Part shown: positions 40,404 to 47,611 of the stretch, piece after piece
Layout of the letters: every line of letters begins with the position of its first letter
Position numbering within the stretch: position 1 is the first letter of the stretch
NCBI GenBank assembly: GCA_913057645.1
Contig: CAJXOU010000013.1
Coordinates: forward strand, 1-53,921
Length of the DNA: 53,921 bases
Reading direction: 5' to 3'
Source of the DNA: an uncultured Rhodobiaceae bacterium
GTDB taxonomy: Bacteria > Pseudomonadota > Alphaproteobacteria > Parvibaculales > Parvibaculaceae
Notes under the pieces: model-generated
Database searches by the model: none
What the model was told of the DNA's origin: nothing
What the model saw: the letters and a program-made list of their open reading frames with translations, nothing else
Made by a program: the position numbers and the translations under genes

Positions 40404-41807
40404 ATGAGCGACTACAGGCTCCTCATCAACGGCAAGCTCGTCGACGGCGCGAAAACCTCGAACGTCATCAATCCGGCAACGGAAGAACCCGTCGCCGCCT
40501 GCCCGCGCGCCTCGGAAGCGCAACTGAACGAAGCGGTCGCCGCCGCCAAGGCCGCCTTCCCGGCCTGGAGCGCGACGCCCATCGGCGAGCGCAAGAAAGT
40601 GCTGAACGCCATCGCCGATGCGATCGAGGCGAACGCCACCGATCTCGCCCGTCTCCTCACGCAGGAACAGGGCAAGCCCCTCGGCGACGCGACCGGCGAG
40701 GTCTACGGCACCGCCGCCTTCTTCCGTTATTTCACCATGCTCGACCTGCCGGTGAAGATCATCGAGGACAGCGAAGGCAAGAAGGTCGAGGCGCATCGCC
40801 GCCCCCTCGGCGTCATCGGCGCCATCGTGCCGTGGAACTTCCCGATGATCCTGATGGCGTTCAAACTGCCGCCGGCGCTCCTCGCGGGCAATACGGTGGT
40901 GCTGAAGCCCGCGCCGACAACGCCGCTCACCTCGCTGAAGCTCGGCGAACTCATCAAGGACATCGTGCCGGCGGGCGTCGTCAACATCGTCGCCGACGAA
41001 AACGATCTCGGCGCGGCGCTCACCGCGCATCCCGACGTCCGCAAGATTTCCTTCACGGGGTCCACCGCGACCGGCCAGAAGGTCATGGCGGGCGCGGCGG
41101 GGCTCCTGAAGCGCATCACCCTCGAACTCGGCGGCAACGATGCCGGCATCGTGCTCGGCGACGTGAACCCGAAAGAGGCGGCGCCGAAGCTTTTCCAGAG
41201 CGCCTTCCAGAATTCCGGCCAGGTCTGCATCGCCATGAAGCGGCTCTATGTGCACGAGTCGATCTACGACGAAATGTGCAACGAGCTCGCCGAACTCGCG
41301 AACAACGCCGTGATCGGCGACGGCCTCAAGCAGGGCACGCAGCTCGGGCCGCTCCAGAACAAGATGCAGTTCGACAAGGTGAAGGAACTGATCGAGGACG
41401 CGCGCAAGACCGGCAACATCATCGCCGGCGGCGACACGCCCGAAGAGAAGGGCTACTTCATCCGCCCGACCATCGTCCGCGACATCACCGACGGCGCGCG
41501 TCTTGTGGATGAGGAGCAGTTCGGCCCGGTCCTCCCCGTCATCAAATATTCCGACGCGGACGATGCCGTCGCCCGCGCCAATGCTTCGCCCTACGGTCTC
41601 GGCGGCTCGATCTGGTCGAACGACGCGGACAAGGCCTACGATCTTGCGACGAAAATGGAATCCGGCAGCGTCTGGATCAACAAGCATGCCGACCTCGCGC
41701 CGAACATCCCCTTCGGCGGCGCGCGCTTCTCCGGCCTCGGCACGGAACTCGGCGAGGAAGGCCTCGCCGAATTCACGCAGCTCAAGATCATCAACATGGC
41801 GAAGTGA
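40404..41807 (+). CDS. NAD(P)-dependent aldehyde dehydrogenase
   Basis: This 467-aa enzyme has all ALDH landmarks: VPWNFPMILMAFKLPPALLA, general base Glu241 in LELGGNDAGIV, nucleophile Cys275 in FQNSGQVCIAMKR, and PFGGARFSGLG near the end. It oxidises an aldehyde to the acid. Its likely substrate is the product of the nearby alcohol dehydrogenase. GGGAG precedes the ATG. It lies 106 bases after the MerR gene and is followed by a hairpin. Confidence 0.95.
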   Translation: MSDYRLLINGKLVDGAKTSNVINPATEEPVAACPRASEAQLNEAVAAAKAAFPAWSATPIGERKKVLNAIADAIEANATDLARLLTQEQGKPLGDATGEVYGTAAFFRYFTMLDLPVKIIEDSEGKKVEAHRRPLGVIGAIVPWNFPMILMAFKLPPALLAGNTVVLKPAPTTPLTSLKLGELIKDIVPAGVVNIVADENDLGAALTAHPDVRKISFTGSTATGQKVMAGAAGLLKRITLELGGNDAGIVLGDVNPKEAAPKLFQSAFQNSGQVCIAMKRLYVHESIYDEMCNELAELANNAVIGDGLKQGTQLGPLQNKMQFDKVKELIEDARKTGNIIAGGDTPEEKGYFIRPTIVRDITDGARLVDEEQFGPVLPVIKYSDADDAVARANASPYGLGGSIWSNDADKAYDLATKMESGSVWINKHADLAPNIPFGGARFSGLGTELGEEGLAEFTQLKIINMAK

Positions 41808-41852
41808 CCGGATAAGGCGCGACCGCGCCGTCCCTCTCCGCAAGAATCCTCT

Positions 41853-41884
41853 ACGCCGCCTCTCCGGAAACGGGGAGGCGGCGT
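41853..41884. terminator. Intrinsic terminator between aldehyde dehydrogenase and YbaN genes
   Basis: ACGCCGCCTC (41853-41862) pairs perfectly with GAGGCGGCGT (41875-41884), followed by TCGTTTGG. It lies between convergent genes. Confidence 0.75.
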
Positions 41885-41914
41885 TCGTTTGGAAATCTCC
41901 GCTTCTATCGAATC

Positions 41915-42268
41915 TCACCCCTCCGGCCGCGTCCAGATCCAGCTTCCGCCGATCGCCGCCGCCGCCAGCGAAATCAGCGACCAGGGCAGCGGCACGAAGG
42001 CGAGCGCGAGCATTGCGCTCAGGGCGAAAGCCGCCAATGCTGCTTGCTTCCCCTTGCGGGAAATGGCGCCTCTTTCCCGCCACATGCGGATGTGAACGCC
42101 GAATGTCGGGTGCTCGACAAGCCACCGCTCCAGCGTCTCGTTGCTGCGCGCGAAGCAGAAGGCGGCGAGGATGACAAACGGAACGGTGGGCAGAAGCGGA
42201 AGCAGAATGCCGATCCCGCCCAGCCCGAGCGCGAGAAAGCCGGCAATCAGATAAAACGTCCTGGACAA
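41915..42268 (-). CDS. YbaN-family (DUF454) membrane protein
   Basis: This 117-aa protein has two membrane segments near the N-terminus ([20 protein letters not shown] and [17 protein letters not shown]) and two at the C-terminus, with the family stretch [21 protein letters not shown] between them. Function is unknown. I chose the TTG at 42268 because GGAG lies seven bases upstream and it starts directly before the first helix. The frame is open to 42319, but that would overlap the tRNA. It lies 36 bases after the tRNA on the same strand. Confidence 0.85.
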   Translation of the reverse strand: MSRTFYLIAGFLALGLGGIGILLPLLPTVPFVILAAFCFARSNETLERWLVEHPTFGVHIRMWRERGAISRKGKQAALAAFALSAMLALAFVPLPWSLISLAAAAIGGSWIWTRPEG

Positions 42269-42304
42269 TCGGAACTCCGCAAGACGGCAGTCCGCCCGGA
42301 GAGA

Positions 42305-42381
<77 letters not shown>

Positions 42382-42535
42382 CTTGAGCCTTGATGAGACC
42401 CCGAAGGGGCCCCAGCCGAAGCGGGCGCAAGGTAGAACAATGCGGGCGCCCTGACAATCTGCGAAGACAGGTGCCTTGAGGAAGGGATCGCATATAATCC
42501 CGCAAGAAGGCTCGTTCACAGGGATGGGGTTTGCC

Positions 42536-43267
42536 ATGGAAACGCGCGTTGCGGAGATTGCGCCGGGGATATTCAGGTTGTCGACCTTCGTGCCGGAGGT
42601 GGCCCCGCCGGCCGGCTTCACCTTCAACCAGTTCCTGATCGATGCGGACGAACCGCTGCTTTTCCATTGCGGTGCCCGCGCAATGTTTCCGTCGGTTTCT
42701 GCGGCAGTGAGGTCCATTATCCCGCTTGAGCGCCTGCGGTGGATCAGCTTCAGCCATGTCGAGGCGGACGAGTGCGGCGCCATGAATCTCTGGCTTGCCG
42801 CCGCCCCGGAGGCTGAGGTCGCGCATGGGGCGACCGCCTGCAGTGTCTCGATCGGCGATCTTGCCGACCGGCCGCCACGGGTTCTCGCCGATGGCGAAGT
42901 GCTCGATCTCGGAGGGCGCCGCGTCCGCTATCTCGACACCCCCCATGTGCCCCATGGCTGGGATGCGGGCATGATGTTCGAAGAGGAAACGAAGACGCTT
43001 CTCTGCAGCGATCTCTTTACGCAGCTGGGGGATCCCGAGCCGCTGACGGAAGTCGACATTCTCGGTCCCGCAACGGAGGCGGAAGAGGTCTTCCAGCCAA
43101 TCCCCCTGACGCCTGCGATCCAGCCGACGCTCGCGCGCCTTGCGGGCTTGCAGCCGAAGACCCTCGCCGTCATGCATGGCTCGTCCTACAGGGGTGACTG
43201 TGCTGCCGCGCTGATGGCGCTGGGCGAATTCTACGCCGCCCGGCTCGACGCCTCCTTGCGGGTTTGA
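42536..43267 (+). CDS. MBL-fold protein with a flavodiiron-type diiron site
   Basis: This protein of about 243 aa has the ODP pattern of flavodiiron proteins: H-x-E-x-D at 74-78 (SHVEADECG), a His in the HVPHGWDAGM region, an Asp in LLCSDLFTQ and a His in AVMHGSSY. It lacks the fused flavodoxin and rubredoxin domains of full flavodiiron enzymes. Such stand-alone ODP proteins may reduce oxygen or NO with separate donors or act as hydrolases or sensors. Possible starts are 42476, 42524 and 42536. I chose 42536, which begins just before the first beta strand. The gene appears monocistronic. Confidence 0.85.
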   Translation: METRVAEIAPGIFRLSTFVPEVAPPAGFTFNQFLIDADEPLLFHCGARAMFPSVSAAVRSIIPLERLRWISFSHVEADECGAMNLWLAAAPEAEVAHGATACSVSIGDLADRPPRVLADGEVLDLGGRRVRYLDTPHVPHGWDAGMMFEEETKTLLCSDLFTQLGDPEPLTEVDILGPATEAEEVFQPIPLTPAIQPTLARLAGLQPKTLAVMHGSSYRGDCAAALMALGEFYAARLDASLRV

Positions 43268-43280
43268 CGAGGGCAGCGCG

Positions 43281-44357
43281 CTAAACCCCCTCGAGCCCCA
43301 ATGCGATGCCCTCAGCGTCGTATAGTGCTGCAAGCCGCTCGAAGCCGGCCATCGTGAAGCCCGTCTCGGGCAGCGCCGCGCCCGGTCCGAGCGGCGAGGG
43401 GCCGAGCCCCGCGATCCGCTCCAGCGCATAAAGCGCGCCCACGGCGGTCAGGTGCGACTGGCCCTCGCGGTCGAGGATCGTTGCACGGCGGCTGATTGTG
43501 CGGCCCCCGCTCTCCCCTTCCACCTCGATGACGATCTCATGGGCCGCGCCCTTGCCGGGCTTCGTCGCCGCAATCGCGCTCATCCCCGGCAGCTTCATCA
43601 GGAGGTCCCACAGGCCGAGCCCGATCAGGCGGCGCATGGTGGCGAGCGAATTGCCCTTGTCGAGACCGAGGCGCACGCCCGCTTCCCGCGCGCCGTTGGC
43701 AAGCGCAAGCGTCGTCACGTCGCCCATGTTCATGCGGTAGACCGGCCGCACGGTCCCGCTCGGAAACCGCACCTCGCGCTCGTCCGAAAGCGGCCCCACC
43801 GCGCGCCATGCGCCGCCCGTCCGCGCGGTAAAGCCTTGCGCCATGCCCTCGCCCGCGCTGGCCGAGTCGGGGCCCATCTTGTCGCCCGTGTAGTAGAGGA
43901 TCGACATGTCGACGCGCGCAACACTGTCGAGCCCGTCCGCGAGGCGCCGCGCGACGATCGCCGGTCCGCCCGCCATCCAGTGCGAGGTGAAGAGCATCGG
44001 TGCGCTCGGCGTGAGAAGGGCTGCCGCCGCAAGGCCGCGCATTTGCGCTTCCTGCCCCCGCGTGATGTCCATATAGGGAATGCCGCGCTTGGCGGCTTCG
44101 GTCAGGAGATGATCGTCGGTCTCGTGGATGAAACAGGCGACGGCGTCGATTCCCTCGAGGTTTCGCATCGGTTCGGGTTTCGTCACGTCCATCACGGCCG
44201 CCTGCGCGCCGCCGAGCGAAGCGGCGAGTGCCGCGGCTTCCTTTTCTCGCCGTCCGCCGATCAGGATCTCCGCTTCCGGGTGATGTTTTCTCAGCAGCGC
44301 CGCCGCCTGCGCGCCCACCACGCCATATCCGCCTGCGAGCAGTATCCGCCTGGTCAT
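43281..44357 (-). CDS. Saccharopine dehydrogenase-like NAD(P)-binding protein
   Basis: This 358-aa protein has an N-terminal Rossmann fold (ILLAGGYGVVGAQAAALL, residues 5-22, and the strand AEILIGGRR) of the saccharopine dehydrogenase / trans-acting enoyl reductase group. The C-terminal part has an alpha-beta sandwich with IVIEVEGESGGRTISRRAT. The substrate is unknown; relatives act in lipid or amino-acid metabolism. GGAGG precedes the ATG at 44357. The frame is open to 44420. It is divergent from a TetR gene. An 18-base palindrome 38 bases upstream of its start is a likely operator. Confidence 0.87.
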   Translation of the reverse strand: MTRRILLAGGYGVVGAQAAALLRKHHPEAEILIGGRREKEAAALAASLGGAQAAVMDVTKPEPMRNLEGIDAVACFIHETDDHLLTEAAKRGIPYMDITRGQEAQMRGLAAAALLTPSAPMLFTSHWMAGGPAIVARRLADGLDSVARVDMSILYYTGDKMGPDSASAGEGMAQGFTARTGGAWRAVGPLSDEREVRFPSGTVRPVYRMNMGDVTTLALANGAREAGVRLGLDKGNSLATMRRLIGLGLWDLLMKLPGMSAIAATKPGKGAAHEIVIEVEGESGGRTISRRATILDREGQSHLTAVGALYALERIAGLGPSPLGPGAALPETGFTMAGFERLAALYDAEGIALGLEGV

Positions 44358-44394
44358 TCTGTATCCTCCCGGTCCGTTCCGTTGTGCGCCAGAT

Positions 44395-44412
44395 ATTGGT
44401 CGTATGACCAAT
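44395..44412. promoter_or_regulatory. TetR operator copy 1 (ATTGGTC-N4-GACCAAT)
   Basis: Perfect 7-4-7 inverted repeat midway between the divergent saccharopine dehydrogenase-like and TetR genes. The same sequence recurs at 45787-45804 and, with one mismatch, at 45732-45757. Confidence 0.85.
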
Positions 44413-44449
44413 TTTGTCAATACCCGCCCGCGGGGTTAGTCTCCGCGTC

Positions 44450-45079
44450 ATGAAAACCGCTCAGGAAACAACGCCCGCCGCGCCGCCGACGGAAAAGGGC
44501 GCAAACCGCCGCGAGGAAATTCTGGAAGCCGCTTCCGCTCTTCTGCTGGAAGATGGCTATGCGGCCTTTTCCGCGCGTGGCGTCGCAGCGCGTGCGGGGC
44601 TGCGGCTCAGTCATGTGCAGTACTATTTCGCCAGCCCCGCCGCGATCCTGGCAGAGCTGCTGGAGCGTTTTGTGCGCCGCTATGGCGACGAGATCCTGGC
44701 GCGGTTCGGAGCGGGCGAGGGTACGGGCGAGGAGCGCCTCTACCGGGCGCTCGACTTTCTCCTGAACGACGAGGCTTACCGGCGCGACTGCGGTATCTTC
44801 ATGATCGAGGTTGCCGGCTTCGCCGCGCGCAACGAGGTGATCGCCGCCGCCCTTGCGCGTTACTACGAAATCTATTTCGACCTCTTCTCCGGCATTGTGA
44901 AAACGCTCAATCCGTCTCTCCCGCCCCGGGCGCGCGCGCGCCGTGCGCGCCAGTGCGTGGCGCTTATCGAGGGCATGTCGATCACGCGCCCGCATATGGG
45001 GCCGAAGGGCGAGGCCGATTTCAGCGCCCGCGAGGCGGCCCGCGCAATCATGCGTCTCGTCACCGGCGGCGAGACCTAG
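44450..45079 (+). CDS. TetR-family regulator
   Basis: This 209-aa protein has an N-terminal TetR helix-turn-helix (about 25-65; FSARGVAARAGLRLSHVQYYF) and a helical ligand domain. The ATG at 44450 follows from the usual spacing to the HTH. The frame is open to 44414. It faces the saccharopine dehydrogenase-like gene. The palindrome ATTGGTC-N4-GACCAAT between them, repeated before the GNAT gene, suggests that this protein controls both neighbours and itself. Its stop codon overlaps that of the convergent GNAT gene in CTAG (45076-45079). Confidence 0.92.
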   Translation: MKTAQETTPAAPPTEKGANRREEILEAASALLLEDGYAAFSARGVAARAGLRLSHVQYYFASPAAILAELLERFVRRYGDEILARFGAGEGTGEERLYRALDFLLNDEAYRRDCGIFMIEVAGFAARNEVIAAALARYYEIYFDLFSGIVKTLNPSLPPRARARRARQCVALIEGMSITRPHMGPKGEADFSAREAARAIMRLVTGGET

Positions 45080-45717
45080 AGCCGCAGCATCATCCGCAAT
45101 TCCATCGCAAGCCCGTGTTCGCGGCAGGGAACGGGCGTCACCGTTTCCGCCATCGGCTCGAACCCCATCGTCCGGTAGAGACCCACCGCCGGATTGTCGG
45201 ACATTACGTCGAGATGGACACGCGTAAAACCTTTCGTCCGCGCCCTTTCGATTTCCCGGTCGATCAGCGCGCGCCCCGCCCCGCGCCCCCGGGCCGCTTC
45301 CGGCACGGAGACGACGAGGATGTAGCTGCAATCTTCCGGCACATGCGGGTTCATGAAGCTTGCGATCTCCGCCCGTTCCGCAAGCGCTGCGATATCCGCT
45401 TCCCCGATCTGTCCTTCCTCGGCAAGGCCCTGCGCCACCGGCCAGACACCGTCCTTCAGCCGGTAGTGCTCGGGGCCGTCATGTGAGATGAGAACGCCGA
45501 GGAACGCGCCGTCCTCGAACGCAAGCGCCGCCTGCTCGTGGGAAAAGAAGTTCGCGGGAGCCTTCCAGGCTGCATCGATGAAGTCCTCGTAGAGGCCGCC
45601 ACGCCCGCCGAAGATGTAGCTGTAGGACGCAGGCCCCGTCGCGAAGACGAGGCCGGGAATTTCCGCCGCGACCCGTCTGGCAAGCGCCGCATCTGCGGCG
45701 ACGGTTTCGATCGTCAT
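45076..45717 (-). CDS. GNAT-family N-acetyltransferase
   Basis: This 213-aa protein has a GNAT domain in its C-terminal half: the SYILVVSVPEAARGRGAGRA core with the acetyl-CoA loop RGRGAGRALID (about 150-160) and the HLDVMSDNPAVGLYRTMGF ending. The N-terminal half is a helical extension of the type seen in GNATs acting on amino-glycosides or small amines. The substrate is unknown. GGAG precedes the ATG. Two copies of the TetR palindrome lie 15-90 bases upstream, so it is probably in the TetR regulon. Confidence 0.9.
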   Translation of the reverse strand: MTIETVAADAALARRVAAEIPGLVFATGPASYSYIFGGRGGLYEDFIDAAWKAPANFFSHEQAALAFEDGAFLGVLISHDGPEHYRLKDGVWPVAQGLAEEGQIGEADIAALAERAEIASFMNPHVPEDCSYILVVSVPEAARGRGAGRALIDREIERARTKGFTRVHLDVMSDNPAVGLYRTMGFEPMAETVTPVPCREHGLAMELRMMLRL

Positions 45718-45731
45718 CTCGCGTTCTCCTC

Positions 45732-45757
45732 AAATATAGGTCATTAGACCAATATTT
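45732..45757. promoter_or_regulatory. TetR operator copy 2
   Basis: AAATATAGGTC-ATTA-GACCAATATTT is an 11-4-11 inverted repeat with a single mismatch. It contains the core of the operator at 44395 and lies just before the GNAT start codon. Confidence 0.8.
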
Positions 45758-45786
45758 GTCACAGGAACAGGATGGGCGCAATATCA

Positions 45787-45804
45787 ATTGGTCATTCGAC
45801 CAAT
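45787..45804. promoter_or_regulatory. TetR operator copy 3
   Basis: ATTGGTC-ATTC-GACCAAT is a perfect 7-4-7 repeat identical in its arms to copy 1. Its centre lies 51 bases from that of copy 2, about five helical turns, so both can be bound on the same face of the DNA. Confidence 0.85.
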
Positions 45805-45904
45805 AATAAGACCGCGGGGTGCCGGTCAGGGCGCGCAGCCGTTGCCGGCCCGCAACGGCGCGGGCCTCCTGCCGCTTGGCTGCCGTCCCGGATTGGCATA
45901 TAGG

Positions 45905-46465
45905 ATGAAGGCCCCCGGAAATCCGTCCGCCCCTCTGGGGCATGGCTTGAGAGTTCTGCGTTCCATGTCGGAGCCCCTGCGGCTTGCGCCCCTCGACCTC
46001 TTTATCGACCCGCTCCTGTCGTTCCAGGACGGGCGTCTCCGCGAGATGCTGGCCTATTGGGAAAGCAAGCGCGCGGGCAGGGCGTTCCCGGCGCGCGCCG
46101 ATGTCAGCCCTGCCGACATCGTGAGCCATCTGCCGTCGCTGTTTCTGGTCGATGTCGCGCCGCCCGCGCTGGGGCTCGCCGATTTCCGGGTCCGGCTCAT
46201 GGGCACTGCGCTCAACGATCTCTTTGCGCGCGATTTTACGGGCCGCTCGCTCGAAAGCGAACTGTCGTCGAGGTCTGGGGCGGCTGTCGGCAAGGTTTTT
46301 GGCATTGTCTGCCAGTTGCGCCGTCCGCTCCGGCTTCACGGCACGGCCGTTTTCGCGAAGACAAATCCCGCGACGGCGGTCGAGGCCGTGCTCATGCCGC
46401 TCACCACGGGCAACGGCTCTGTCGATATGGTGATGGGTGAACTTGTGAAGCGGGCGTCCGCCTAG
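45905..46465 (+). CDS. PAS_5-family (PF07310) protein
   Basis: This protein of about 186 aa is a single PAS-like domain of the PF07310 type known from alphaproteobacteria. It shows LLSFQDGRLREMLAYWESKR, ADIVSHLPSLFLVDV, FRVRLMGTALNDLFARDFTGRSL and a final VLMPLTTGNGSVDMVMGEL. These proteins have no output domain and unknown role. Starts at 45905 and 45965 are both possible; the second begins just before the conserved part. The stop overlaps that of the convergent ABC ATPase gene in CTAG (46462-46465). It lies 101 bases after TetR operator copy 3. Confidence 0.82.
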   Translation: MKAPGNPSAPLGHGLRVLRSMSEPLRLAPLDLFIDPLLSFQDGRLREMLAYWESKRAGRAFPARADVSPADIVSHLPSLFLVDVAPPALGLADFRVRLMGTALNDLFARDFTGRSLESELSSRSGAAVGKVFGIVCQLRRPLRLHGTAVFAKTNPATAVEAVLMPLTTGNGSVDMVMGELVKRASA

Positions 46466-47478
46466 CGCACTTCCGGCTGGCGTGACGTCAGCTGCAGGAA
46501 CACGTCCTCGAGATCCGATTCCGAGGTGGAAATATCGACGATTTCCATGCCGCCCGCGCTGAGTGCGCCGAGGATCGACATCGCGCTCGTCTCCGCCGGG
46601 TTGTATTGCACTTCGATGGCACCATCCGGCCGAAGCTCCGCCTTCATGTTCTCGAGTGCCGCCGGAAGCACGGTCGCCGGCGTCGCGGGCCTGACGATCA
46701 GTTGCTTCTCGCTGATGCGCGCGAGCAGCGTCTCCTTCGGTTCGCAGGCCACCACCTCGCCCTTGTCGATGATCGCAATCGTGTCGCAGAGCGCTTCCGC
46801 TTCTTCGAGGTAGTGCGTCGTGAGGACGATCGTCGTCCCCCGCTCGTGAAGTCCCTTCACATAATCCCAGAGCTGGCGCCTGAGTTCGATGTCGACTCCC
46901 GCTGTCGGCTCGTCAAGGATCAGCACCGGCGGGTTGTGCACCATCGCCTTCGCCACGAGAAGCCTGCGCCGCATGCCCCCCGAAAGCGTGCGTGCATAGG
47001 CGTCCGCCTTGTCGTCGAGCCCCATCGCCTTCAGGATTTCCATGGTCCGCCGCTCGCGCTTCGGCACGCCATAAAGGCCTGCCTGCATCTCCATCACTTC
47101 TGCCGGCGTGAAGAAGGGATCGATATTGAGTTCCTGCGGCACGACGCCGATGGAGGCGCGCGCCTGGCGCGGGTTCACATCCGTATCGAAGCCCCAGATC
47201 GAGGCGGAGCCGGAGGTCTTCAGCACAAGTCCGGCCAGAATGTTGATGAAGGTCGACTTGCCAGCACCGTTCGGCCCCAGCAGCGCGAAAATCGAGCCGC
47301 GCGGCACCGCGAGATCGATTCCCTTCAGCGCCTCCTTGGCCGGCTGGGTTCCGCTTGCCTTGTAGACCTTCCGGAGTGCCCGCGCCTCGATGGCGCAGCT
47401 TCCTTCGCCCCTGGGTGCAGGTTCGCCGGGCACGCGCGCTTCGTATGTATTGTCCTCGTCGGCAAGCGTGTGGGCCAT
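46462..47478 (-). CDS. ABC transporter ATP-binding protein
   Basis: This 338-aa ATPase of the ABC-2/DrrA type has Walker A LLGPNGAGKSTFIN, Q-loop VVPQELNIDPFFT, signature LSGGMRRRLLVAKAMVHNP, Walker B LILDEPTAGVD and H-loop TTHYLEEAE. The C-terminal 80 residues are the usual extension of exporter-type ATPases. No ABC-2 permease gene lies next to it. The adjacent genes are the PAS protein and polA. Either the permease is elsewhere or the system is incomplete here. The N-terminal 30 residues are polar. Confidence 0.92.
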   Translation of the reverse strand: MAHTLADEDNTYEARVPGEPAPRGEGSCAIEARALRKVYKASGTQPAKEALKGIDLAVPRGSIFALLGPNGAGKSTFINILAGLVLKTSGSASIWGFDTDVNPRQARASIGVVPQELNIDPFFTPAEVMEMQAGLYGVPKRERRTMEILKAMGLDDKADAYARTLSGGMRRRLLVAKAMVHNPPVLILDEPTAGVDIELRRQLWDYVKGLHERGTTIVLTTHYLEEAEALCDTIAIIDKGEVVACEPKETLLARISEKQLIVRPATPATVLPAALENMKAELRPDGAIEVQYNPAETSAMSILGALSAGGMEIVDISTSESDLEDVFLQLTSRQPEVR

Positions 47479-47611
47479 GAGCGGGTTCTTTTCGTTGAAG
47501 CGGATCGGAAGGTCTGGCGGGTTCTTTTTGACGCGCGGGACGCGCTATAGTGGCGGCCCGGCGAGGCAGGGCAATATAGAAGACCCCCGATAGATAGGAA
47601 AGGTGAGGCGC

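Noticed and set aside
40359-42125. A 588-aa open frame on the minus strand
   Set aside because: Antisense of the aldehyde dehydrogenase gene, with no recognisable domain.
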